From positions 1 through 40,983 of the forward strand of contig CAIYRB010000011.1 in NCBI GenBank assembly GCA_903928445.1: DNA of 40,983 bases, written 5' to 3'. The notes under the pieces are model-generated. The model saw only the letters and a list, made by a program, of their open reading frames with translations. It was not told the origin of the DNA and made no database searches. Origin of the DNA: an uncultured Pseudomonadota bacterium (GTDB lineage: Bacteria > Bdellovibrionota_B > Oligoflexia > Oligoflexales > CAIYRB01). The position numbers were made by a program, and so were the translations under genes. This document shows, in pieces, positions 1 to 6,699 of this stretch (positions are counted from its first letter, which is position 1; the number at the start of each line of letters is the position of its first letter).

Positions 1-62
1 AGGCGCCCTGGATGTTTAATTAGCTGAATGCCTTGAGCCTCAGTCGATCCATCGATTGATGC

Positions 63-908
63 TCAAACCGCGCAACATGCAAGTTTATCTCCTTCTTCTG
101 GCTTTTTGTTGTCGCTGTTCCGAGCAAGGTGGTCATAATTCGATGGATCATGGGTTTTGGTCGTCAGTTCGCGCACACCCGGGCGGTCAGGCAGGTCGAT
201 GGGTAAAGTCGGCGTCGCCTTCTTTTCTAGGGCGTAGCGCTGACAAAGCTGCGCTACAAAGGCTGGGCGAGCGATCTCTTTTGTCACGGCCTCGCCCACC
301 GCTCGTCCGACTACGGCTTCTCCATATTCGGTGATGAGGCTTAAAATCTTGGCGACACCAGCGCCTAGCCCTACGCCATGTTCGACCATTAGCTCGAAGA
401 GTCGATTGGTAGCTGGAATCAGTGCCGTCAAGTAGGCCCTGGCTGTTACGGTTTCGGCGCCAGGTCGTCGTTCATAGGCACCGATAAAATGGCTGCGGTC
501 GATAATGCGCTGACCTTGATCGTAAGAGCGCTTGTGCCTCGCGATCTCGCTGTCGGCCTCAAAAATCTTCACGTCGTCGTCGTTAGCGATCAGAGTCAGT
601 GGCTTGCCGACAAGCTGGTAAGGGATCGAGTAATCGTTCCGATCGAAACGGACAAGCGGGGTCTTGCCCGATCGAGTTGGTCGTTTGAGCGTTGACGACA
701 AGTCATTCGCCGGAAGGCTAAGCAGTCTTTGCTGCTCATCCTGCCAAACATCATGTACAGTCTGAAGCCGATCATCCGGCCAAGGTCGACGATTCGCGAT
801 TTTGTCGACCCACTCGCTTAGCTGCGAGTTGGCATCAGCTAGGTCGCGGTAGACACGACCAGTCGCAAAACTGTCCCGCACAAAGCGGATGGTGCGTTCC
901 ACGCGGCC
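63..908 (-). pseudogene. istA: IS21 transposase IstA, C-terminal half
   Basis: The translated segment begins with the IstA motif G-R-V-E-R-T and continues with the Mu-type beta-barrel/C-terminal region typical of IS21 transposases, for example an R-F-D-R-N-D-Y-S-I-P stretch that matches the family's 'YSVP' region. The open frame runs 18 bases further, to a TTG at 926, but those bases belong to the inserted element. The N-terminal half of the same protein lies at 4341-5028. The last ~30 codons before the stop at 63 look ordinary for IstA. This half lacks the HTH and most of the DDE catalytic core, so it cannot act alone. Confidence 0.85.
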
Positions 909-937
909 TTTGGACTGAGTCGTCAACTACACGTGAT

Positions 938-1264
938 ATGAGCCATTCGGGCACTACTTTCCGAGTGACCCACCCTTTCCACCCACGCTACGGCCAGGAG
1001 ATCGGCTTTTATGAGCGGCGGAAGACTTGGGGCGACGATCGCGTCTACTTCCACGAGGAGGGCGGTCGGCTAAAAACGCTGCCGGTGGGGTGGACGAGCG
1101 TCTCCGCGCCAGATCCTTTCGTGGTTATGGCCGCTGGCACCTCCAGGCCGCACTTCTCGGCACTTATAGAGCTGACGGCGCTCGTAGAGCACATTGACGT
1201 CGAGGCGCCTCCAGCCAAGCGGTCAGGGCCTCGGCGTAGGGGGACACCAGCGTCAAGCAAATGA
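938..1264 (+). CDS. DUF5372-like small protein of the serine-recombinase element
   Basis: The 108-residue product starts with F-R-V-T-H-P-F-H-P near residues 8-16, followed by W-G-D-D-R-V-Y-F and a W-T-S-V...D-P-F-V-V stretch. From memory this is the pattern of the DUF5372 family, short proteins found next to mobile serine recombinases and transposases. The C-terminal ~20 residues are basic and proline-rich, perhaps a DNA-contacting tail. The start is the ATG 29 bases inside the element. No function is established for the family; here it is most likely an accessory gene of the element because it lies wholly between the two istA junctions. Confidence 0.6.
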   Translation: MSHSGTTFRVTHPFHPRYGQEIGFYERRKTWGDDRVYFHEEGGRLKTLPVGWTSVSAPDPFVVMAAGTSRPHFSALIELTALVEHIDVEAPPAKRSGPRRRGTPASSK

Positions 1265-1454
1265 TGTCACAAGTGTAAAATAAAATACGCCTGTCTTAAC
1301 GCTGGGCACGGCGCCCGCACGCCAATATGGCTGTTAACAAGTCGCGATATTCTTCGCAATATGTGGACCAATCGCGTCCTCCATCCCTTGACAGGTGATC
1401 CATGGCGTTTTATATTAGACATAATTATCATTACACACAAATGATGGTGCCCAG

Positions 1455-1943
1455 ATGGCTCGACGTAATTCAAAGGATTCAAAGGATTCAAAGCTTCAGG
1501 CCCTGATCGACCATGGGACGGCCAATCCCCATCCCGAGTTGGTGCGGGATGAAGCGTTTAAGCAGAGCGAGTTTTTCGATGCCCGTGATCTGCTTCAGGT
1601 CAAGTATGAGATGCTGCGACAAGTCCGTGTCGATGGTGAGCCCATTGCCAACACTGCAGACCGCTTCGGCGTGTCAAGGCCGACCTTCTATAAAGCGCAA
1701 ACCGACTTCGACCGTGATGGTCTGGCGGGGTTGCTGCCGGTCAAGCGCGGCCCTCGTGGTCCGCACAAGGTAACCGATGATGTCATGGACCTGATTCAGT
1801 TAGCGATCGACGAGCATAAAGATATCGACAGCGCAAAGCTGGCTCAGCGTGTCGAGCGTGAGCTCGGCCTCCGTGTGCACCGCAGGACCATCGAGCGAGC
1901 ATTGTTGCGGAGCAAAAAAAAAGCCCCGGGAGGCAACCCGTGA
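1455..1943 (+). CDS. Helix-turn-helix protein of the serine-recombinase element
   Basis: The 162-residue protein has a clear winged/HTH-like segment around residues 53-80 (I-A-N-T-A-D-R-F-G-V-S-R-P-T-F-Y), resembling the HTH of IS630/IS481-type transposases. A second possible helical DNA-binding segment ends in R-R-T-I-E-R-A near residues 140-150. There is no DDE catalytic core, so it is probably a DNA-binding helper or repressor of the recombinase module rather than a transposase. The N-terminus contains an N-S-K-D-S-K-D-S-K run encoded by three 9-base repeats. It overlaps the next ORF by 4 bases (ATGA-type coupling), which argues for joint translation with the recombinase. Confidence 0.65.
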   Translation: MARRNSKDSKDSKLQALIDHGTANPHPELVRDEAFKQSEFFDARDLLQVKYEMLRQVRVDGEPIANTADRFGVSRPTFYKAQTDFDRDGLAGLLPVKRGPRGPHKVTDDVMDLIQLAIDEHKDIDSAKLAQRVERELGLRVHRRTIERALLRSKKKAPGGNP

Positions 1944-2218
1944 ACATTGGTCAGACGTCGCTGCTCGTTGATGCCTATGAGCAGCTCCGAAGGCACTTTA
2001 TTGAATCGACGCAAAAGGTTCCGTCTCTGAATGGCCTGGCTGTTCTTATGCACAAAGGCATGGCGGCATGGATCCATACATCGGCTGCTGCTGTGCCGAA
2101 TCCAAAGCCTCTGCTCCGACACGACGGTCTGTGGCCGATTCCGGCCTGCGCGCACTCCGAGATAGTTGAGCTTTTGGCATCGATGACCCTTGCTAATTCG
2201 TCGGAGGTCCCAGCATGA
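1940..2218 (+). CDS. Small unknown protein co-translated with the recombinase
   Basis: This 92-residue product has no motif I recognise. It contains one moderately hydrophobic, alanine-rich central stretch (residues about 38-55) and no cysteines in a metal-binding pattern except a single one near residue 75. Its start overlaps the upstream HTH stop and its stop overlaps the recombinase ATG, so the three form a tightly coupled unit. That placement suggests a recombination directionality or accessory factor, but this is inference from position only. Confidence 0.55.
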   Translation: MNIGQTSLLVDAYEQLRRHFIESTQKVPSLNGLAVLMHKGMAAWIHTSAAAVPNPKPLLRHDGLWPIPACAHSEIVELLASMTLANSSEVPA

Positions 2219-4320
2219 GTCGGGAGATTGGTTCGAAGATCGAAGCGCGGCATTTAAAGGGTAACGCATACCTTTATGTCCGCCAATCGACCCTGCGCCA
2301 AGTTTTTGAGAATCAGGAAAGTACCAAACGCCAGTACGCACTTCGGCAGCGAGCTATAGCACTTGGCTGGCCCACAGAGCGAATTGTCGTGATCGATACT
2401 GACCTAGGCCAGTCCGGCTCGTCGGCCGTCGACCGTGAAGGCTTTCAGCGTCTCGTCACCGAAGTCGGCATGGGCCGCGCTGGAATCGTAATGGGGCTCG
2501 AGGTGTCACGACTAGCCCGCAACTCTGCAGATTGGCATCGCCTCCTCGAGATCTGCGCCCTGTCTGGAACACTCATCCTCGACGAGGATGGAATCTACGA
2601 CCCGGCACATTTTAACGATAGACTTTTGCTCGGTCTAAAGGGAACGATGAGCGAGGCGGAGCTGCATGTGCTTCGCGCTCGACTTCGCGGTGGTATCCTA
2701 AACAAGGCCCGGCGTGGCGAGCTGCAGATGCCGTTGCCGATCGGCTTCATCTACGACCCCGCGGGTCGCGTCCGACTCGACCCAGATACCCGCGTCCAGG
2801 AGAGCATCCGCCACCTGTTCCGCATATTCCGCAGGACTGGATCTGCAACGCAGACAGTCAAGACGTTTCGTGAAGCTGGGCTCTTATTCCCGCGGCGCAA
2901 AGGTCACGAACACCGCAAAGGGGAGGTCACATGGGGCCCATTGGACCACACGCGCACGCTGCGAATTCTACATCACCCTCGATATGCGGGAGTCTTTTGC
3001 TTTGGAAGATCGCGCCAGCGTGCGCGCCCCGACGGCACGAGTGAAAGAACAATGCTATCGCGAGACGAATGGACGGCCTACATCCCAAATGCCCATGACG
3101 GCTATATCACCGAGGCCGAGCTCGAAGAGAATGTTCGCCGACTGGAGGATAACGCCCAAGCTCATGGCCTCGACCGGAAGCGAGGACCGGCACGTGAAGG
3201 CACCGCGTTGCTCCAGGGTCTAGCTGTCTGCGCGGTCTGCGGTGACAGCATGACTCTGCGCTACCACCATTTTCCCGATGGCAAATCGGTTCCGACTTAC
3301 GTTTGCCAAAGACGCGGCATCCGCGAGGCGCTGCCAATCTGCCAAAGCATCCAGGGGCGCAATGTTGACGCCGCAATCGGTCGACTGTTGATCGAAACAG
3401 TTTCTCCGGTTGCAATCGAGGTGGCGCTCTCGGTGCAAAGGCAGATAGAGTCACGGACGGACGACGTCGAGCGCTTGCGCGATCAAGAAGTAGAGCGCGC
3501 AAGATACGAGGCCGATCTTGCCCGACGACGCTACATGCAAGTGGATCCTGGCAATCGTCTAGTAGCTGATTCATTAGAAGCCGACTGGAATGAGCGATTG
3601 AGAGCCTTGAATGAGGCGCAGGACCGCCGGGAAAAGTTGCGAAAAACCGTACAGTCGGTTGTCGATGACAATCGGAAGGCACGAATATTGGCTTTGGCAA
3701 CTGACTTTCCAAGACTCTGGAACGACCCCAAGACGCCCGACAAGGAGCGCAAGAGAATGGCCCGACTCCTCATTGAGGATGTCACTCTTCTAAAGGGCGA
3801 CGACGTGCGAGCTCAGGTTAGGTTCAAGGGCGGAGCGACGCATACCCTCATGGTTCCAGTGGCACAGCCAGCTTGGAAACTGCGGGAAACACCAGCCGAT
3901 GTCATTGCCGCAATCGACAAGCTCCTCGACGAAGGGCGATCCGACGGTGAGATCGCTGTAGAGCTCAATGCTTGCGGCCTCAAATCCGGGGAAGGCGGCA
4001 CCTTCCATCGGAAAAAAGTTGGCGTGATCAGGCGAGCGTACGAATTGAAGGATCAAGCTCAACGCTTTCGCGAGCGCGGGTTGCTTTCGGTCGACGAGTT
4101 CGCCGCTCGTGTCGGCATCGCACGGGAAACAGTCCTGCTTTGGCAACGCTCTGGACTGATCAAAGGCCACGCAGCCGACGGCCGTGGTCTTTACTTCTTC
4201 GATCCCCCTGGCCCAGACACACCGATCAAGTGGGGCCACCAAATGAAGACCAAAGTGGCCCGGGAGCGGGCTGCTTCAAGGACCGAAAATCTTGGGATTA
4301 GCAACCAAAGTCACAGATGA
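2215..4320 (+). CDS. Large serine recombinase
   Basis: The 701-residue protein begins with a resolvase/invertase catalytic domain (about residues 17-160). Its Y-V-R-Q-S motif gives Ser25 as the likely nucleophile, and the motif S-R-L-A-R-N follows near residue 100. A 'recombinase' DNA-binding domain follows at about 175-290. Next come a zinc-ribbon (C-A-V-C at about residue 340, paired with later cysteines in Y-V-C-Q and P-I-C-Q) and a long coiled-coil-like charged region at about 400-480, as in large serine integrases. The C-terminus carries an HTH-like segment (F-A-A-R-V-G-I-A-R-E-T-V). All key parts look intact, so the element may still be mobile. Confidence 0.9.
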   Translation: MSREIGSKIEARHLKGNAYLYVRQSTLRQVFENQESTKRQYALRQRAIALGWPTERIVVIDTDLGQSGSSAVDREGFQRLVTEVGMGRAGIVMGLEVSRLARNSADWHRLLEICALSGTLILDEDGIYDPAHFNDRLLLGLKGTMSEAELHVLRARLRGGILNKARRGELQMPLPIGFIYDPAGRVRLDPDTRVQESIRHLFRIFRRTGSATQTVKTFREAGLLFPRRKGHEHRKGEVTWGPLDHTRTLRILHHPRYAGVFCFGRSRQRARPDGTSERTMLSRDEWTAYIPNAHDGYITEAELEENVRRLEDNAQAHGLDRKRGPAREGTALLQGLAVCAVCGDSMTLRYHHFPDGKSVPTYVCQRRGIREALPICQSIQGRNVDAAIGRLLIETVSPVAIEVALSVQRQIESRTDDVERLRDQEVERARYEADLARRRYMQVDPGNRLVADSLEADWNERLRALNEAQDRREKLRKTVQSVVDDNRKARILALATDFPRLWNDPKTPDKERKRMARLLIEDVTLLKGDDVRAQVRFKGGATHTLMVPVAQPAWKLRETPADVIAAIDKLLDEGRSDGEIAVELNACGLKSGEGGTFHRKKVGVIRRAYELKDQAQRFRERGLLSVDEFAARVGIARETVLLWQRSGLIKGHAADGRGLYFFDPPGPDTPIKWGHQMKTKVARERAASRTENLGISNQSHR

Positions 4321-4340
4321 GGTGTATTGTGGAACATGTT

Positions 4341-5028
4341 CCTTTTCGTTGCCCGAGTATGGATTGCAGGCGGAAGGTCTGAAATGATAGTGGCCGGCGA
4401 GTTCCAGCAGCGCATCATTGTAGCGTACAGCATCGCCATGCCGATCAATGACCGCTGACTTAAGATTATCGTAGCGTACTTGCCTTACCGCGCCTCCAAA
4501 ATGCCGAAAGGCCAGGACATGACATCTGAGAAAACTTTCAAGTGTTTGGTCGAAGGTGAAGCGGGCAAAAAGATAGCGGGAGTAGCTAAGGACCATGACG
4601 AAGCATGACAGCATCCTCTCAGCCTTACCTACCTTGATGACGCCGAAATGAGCCCAGTCCGCCTGGGCCTCGTCGCCGGCAAAGGCAGACAAAGGTAGGT
4701 GCGTCCTTGGCTGCACCTGAGGGCGCAGATGGGCTACCCGCCGCCGCAGCTGCTGCACGGATCCCTTATAACCTCGGTCAACGAGCATCAGGTAGAGCCG
4801 AGTCGACCGCATTCGCGGGTGCCTGGTCAAAGTCTCGATGACAAAGGGTACAAATGGATCAACCAGTGTCGAGCGTATCAGCTCAGCTCGTATTAGTTTG
4901 GCCTTTAGCCCTAGAACACGGTTAACCGTGCCCTGATGGATCCCAAAGTACTTAGCGATGCTGTGCCTGCTCTGGTGTTCGGCGTGGTAGAGGCGTTTGA
5001 TCTCCGCCTCGATGTCTTTGCTGATCAT
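4341..5028 (-). pseudogene. istA: IS21 transposase IstA, N-terminal half
   Basis: The segment encodes the IS21 HTH (S-I-A-K-Y-F-G-I-H-Q-G-T-V-N-R-V near residues 23-38) and the start of the integrase core (D-E-A-Q-A-D-W-A-H-F, with the first catalytic Asp in 'ADW', and the second in V-R-Y-D-N-L-K). It breaks off after P-Y-S-G-N-E-K, where the serine-recombinase element begins. The frame continues about 22 codons into the insert before a stop at 4276, which would give a truncated 250-residue protein without the catalytic Glu region. A truncated IstA like this could in principle still bind the element's ends. Confidence 0.85.
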
Positions 5029-5437
5029 GGCTTATAGCTCCCCCGTAGCGCTGGGCTCTCGGCGGATACTTACGACCATGATGAAAATGGGTGATCTGTT
5101 TGCCGCACGCGCGGCAGTAAGCGGGTGTCGGCCTAGGTGGATGTCGGTCAAGCTTTGCCTCCTTATGATGACTAAACACCTTAGGACTACCCGAAGACCC
5201 TGAAATGACGGAAGACTGGTCGCTTACGGTTTTTTTCGCCTGCCTTCGCCGCCAAGCAGCCTGAGCTCGCCGCTGGACAGCCTTGCCGGCCTCACTGGCT
5301 CGGTATTTCGCCCGCGAGCGCGTCACCGACGAGGCTCTGGCCGCCTGCCGGCAGCCGGGCGAGCAATACCAGTGGCCGCGGTCGCAGCTTTGGCAGATGG
5401 AGAAGGATTGTTTGCACCGCGGACAACGCCGCGACAT
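4952..5437 (-). CDS. Zinc-ribbon-like accessory ORF upstream of istA
   Basis: The frame opens at a GTG (5458), but the ATG at 5437 is the better start because it begins M-S-R-R-C-P-R-C. The product has two CxxC-type clusters near the N-terminus (C-P-R-C, C-Q-S-C) and a third C-R-A-C later, with a basic middle region, which suggests a small zinc-binding, nucleic-acid-binding protein. Its last 77 bases overlap istA in another frame, and the C-terminal tail there is low-complexity and rich in R, P and Q. It may be an IS21 accessory gene or a co-opted fragment; function unknown. Confidence 0.45.
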   Translation of the reverse strand: MSRRCPRCKQSFSICQSCDRGHWYCSPGCRQAARASSVTRSRAKYRASEAGKAVQRRAQAAWRRRQAKKTVSDQSSVISGSSGSPKVFSHHKEAKLDRHPPRPTPAYCRACGKQITHFHHGRKYPPRAQRYGGAISHDQQRHRGGDQTPLPRRTPEQAQHR

Positions 5438-5551
5438 GCCTAGTCGAATTTCGGACACCGGGACCCTAGACGCAAAAAGTGCTTGTCAAAGGCCTGCCGG
5501 CGGCGGAAAAGGCGCATGTTGTGGGTGCGCTTGTCCGCTTGGGCACGACCC

Positions 5552-5585
5552 AAGGGGTTTAGAGATTGTCGTCTCTAAACCCCTT
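5552..5585. terminator. Perfect 14-bp stem-loop, likely bidirectional terminator
   Basis: Arms AAGGGGTTTAGAGA and TCTCTAAACCCCTT pair perfectly around a six-base loop (TTGTCG) and are followed on the plus strand by another T. It lies just outside the right end of the IS21 element and before the next cargo. It may insulate the following genes, or it may be a relic of the gene the element inserted beside. Confidence 0.65.
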
Positions 5586-5738
5586 TATGCTTACAGACCG
5601 ACGCGGTCCTAGCTGATCTAGGGTGGCCTAGGCAATACGTCATATTGGCGCACTAGGCGCCCGCATTAGTGCAGGTCGAACCAAAAACCTTCAGTTTTAG
5701 GTGAGCGGCAACAGAACGGGAAGGACGACGGAACTTTC

Positions 5739-6102
5739 ATGCCCCCGCACGCTAAATTCTGGCCCGATGATATGGCGCAACTTTCGGTACTGCCAGGCGG
5801 CATGGTTCGTTCTTTGACCCCGAAAGTTGTTCGCCTGCGCGATTGCCCCGAAGCCTTCCAGCTTCAGGCCGCTATCGAGCAGGGCGACGCCGCAACTTTT
5901 GCCGGCGACTACAGCCTTGCCGAGTCACATTACGACCGGGCGTCCGCTATTACGGGCTGCCTTGTTTGCTGGACTGGTGGGTGTCTCCCATTTCCAGCTT
6001 CAAAGCTCTGTGCTCCGCAGCCTACGAACCGCGATGTCCAACAATGTCTGGAGGTCGAAAATAAAACAGTTGCTTAACTACCTGTTCCGAATTCGTCGCT
6101 GA
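5739..6102 (+). pseudogene. Frameshifted small ORF with a TPR-like stretch
   Basis: The first frame (from ATG 5739) gives about 70 sensible residues ending in a TPR-like segment (G-D-Y-S-L-A-E-S-H-Y-D-R-A), after which it becomes Cys/Pro-rich and unnatural. From about 5945 a different frame continues naturally as L-L-R-A-A-L-F-A-G-L-V and runs to a stop at 6102 with a basic end. One frameshift near 5940-5950 would join them into a ~120-residue protein with a TPR-type helix pair and a hydrophobic segment. I do not recognise the family. A sequencing error would restore a real gene. Confidence 0.35.
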
Positions 6103-6136
6103 CTGCGACGCTCCGTGCTCGGGCTGACAGGCCTCG

Positions 6137-6177
6137 GTGGCGTGAAATTCGTCAGCACTTGATGAATTTCGCGCCAC
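6137..6177. promoter_or_regulatory. 18-bp dyad, candidate enhancer site for the sigma-54 activator
   Basis: Arms GTGGCGTGAAATTCGTCA and TGATGAATTTCGCGCCAC match as inverted repeats at 16 of 18 positions around a 5-base spacer (GCACT). It sits 50 bases upstream of the sigma-54 -24 element, the usual zone for NtrC-type activator sites, and lacks a following T-run. An upstream activating site for the regulator encoded at 11253-12737 is the simplest reading. A terminator of the preceding remnant is the alternative. Confidence 0.5.
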
Positions 6178-6227
6178 TGATAATCGAAAGTCTAAATTTA
6201 TTCAATAAATTCAGCCATACGTAGCTA

Positions 6228-6243
6228 TGGCACGGGAATTGCT
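6228..6243 (+). promoter_or_regulatory. Sigma-54 (RpoN) promoter
   Basis: The sequence TGGCACGGGAATTGCT matches the -24/-12 consensus (TGGCAC-N5-TTGC) with the exact GG-N10-GC spacing. Transcription would start about 6254, leaving a ~190-base leader before the small gene at 6442. The same cluster encodes an NtrC-type activator with an intact GAFTGA loop, so the promoter and its activator appear to be linked. Confidence 0.85.
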
Positions 6244-6441
6244 TATCATTCACCCTCTAGCAACACAGAGGAGGAAACTGCCCGTCACGACAGAGGGCGA
6301 GTATAGCTGGTAAGCATGTACGTCATCTATTTGACAGCTTATTTTTTAGTATTTGATTAATAATATTAAAGAATGTATAGGACATTAACAGTTTTAGGCA
6401 CGTCATTATGGCTTGTATAGAACACCACTAGGAGACCTACG

Positions 6442-6696
6442 ATGAAGCGTTTCACAAAAATTGGCCTGAATCTAGTTGGGCTACTGTCTGTGAGTGGTGC
6501 GATGGCGGGCTGCGGCGACCTAGAAGGCGGCAACAAAGCTACTGCTACTGTGACAGCAGGAGCAGTGGGCATCGCCGCGACACCAAAAACCTTGAGCACG
6601 GCGCCTGCTGATGTGTCAAAATGGCTGGACAGTAAAGTTAAGGTCATCCCGCCGACCGAGTCCGTGGCCGGACACAACGACGGGTTCAACTTTTAA
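6442..6696 (+). CDS. Small exported lipoprotein or precursor peptide, first gene of the sigma-54 cluster
   Basis: The 84-residue product follows a strong AGGAGA ribosome site and is the first gene after the sigma-54 promoter. Residues 1-22 form a signal-like segment (K-R-F-T-K then a hydrophobic run) ending A-M-A-G-C, close to a lipobox. Seven residues later comes a Gly-Gly (D-L-E-G-G), which could equally be a leader cleavage site. The remaining part is rich in Thr, Ala, Ser and Val and ends with H-N-D-G-F-N-F. Two readings stand: a lipoprotein of about 62 residues, or a peptide substrate of the nearby YcaO enzyme. It has only one Cys, so azoline formation would have to use Ser/Thr. No family recognised. 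Confidence 0.75.
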   Translation: MKRFTKIGLNLVGLLSVSGAMAGCGDLEGGNKATATVTAGAVGIAATPKTLSTAPADVSKWLDSKVKVIPPTESVAGHNDGFNF

Positions 6697-6699
6697 GAA

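Larger units (their letters stand above)
909..4340 (+). mobile_element. Large serine-recombinase element inserted in istA
   Basis: About 3.4 kb of plus-strand DNA interrupts istA. It carries a DUF5372-like ORF, an HTH protein, a 92-residue unknown protein and a 701-residue large serine recombinase; the last three have overlapping stop/start codons. Both junctions carry a CC (GG on the istA strand): the left reads gcggCC|tttgg and the right reads tgttCC|ttttcg. That fits a serine recombinase using a 2-base core and needing no inverted repeats. Rejoining at this shared CC leaves istA one base out of frame, so the exact junction may be shifted or istA may already have been mutated. No terminal inverted repeats or target duplication were seen. 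Confidence 0.75.
1..5458 (-). mobile_element. IS21-family element, partial and interrupted
   Basis: Two separated minus-strand pieces together make one IS21 transposase (IstA). The N-terminal half lies at about 4341-5028 and the C-terminal half at 63-908, and the break falls inside the conserved stretch after P-Y-S-G-N-E-K and before G-R-V-E-R. A small zinc-ribbon-like ORF precedes istA. The ATPase gene istB should follow istA to the left of position 63, but only about 60 bases remain in the window and no clean istB start is readable there. The right end is probably near 5440-5465, where the minus strand reads TGTCCGAAATTCG. The second terminus lies outside the window, so the end is not proven. 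The element is no longer able to make intact IstA. Confidence 0.7.

Noticed and set aside
1..62. Possible istB start after istA
   Set aside because: The only ATG frame (beginning M-D-R-L-R-L-K) stops after ten codons and too little sequence remains to judge.
1468..1494. Three 9-base tandem repeats (ATTCAAAGG) at the start of the HTH gene
   Set aside because: The unit is a multiple of three, so copy changes would not switch the frame, and three units are too few to call a variable locus.
4331..4342. Perfect palindrome GGAACATGTTCC
   Set aside because: It spans the junction between the serine-recombinase element and istA, so half of it comes from each; most likely chance.
6094..6110. Short hairpin CGTCGC/GCGACG
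   Set aside because: Only six pairs and no T-run; the larger dyad at 6137 is the more convincing element.
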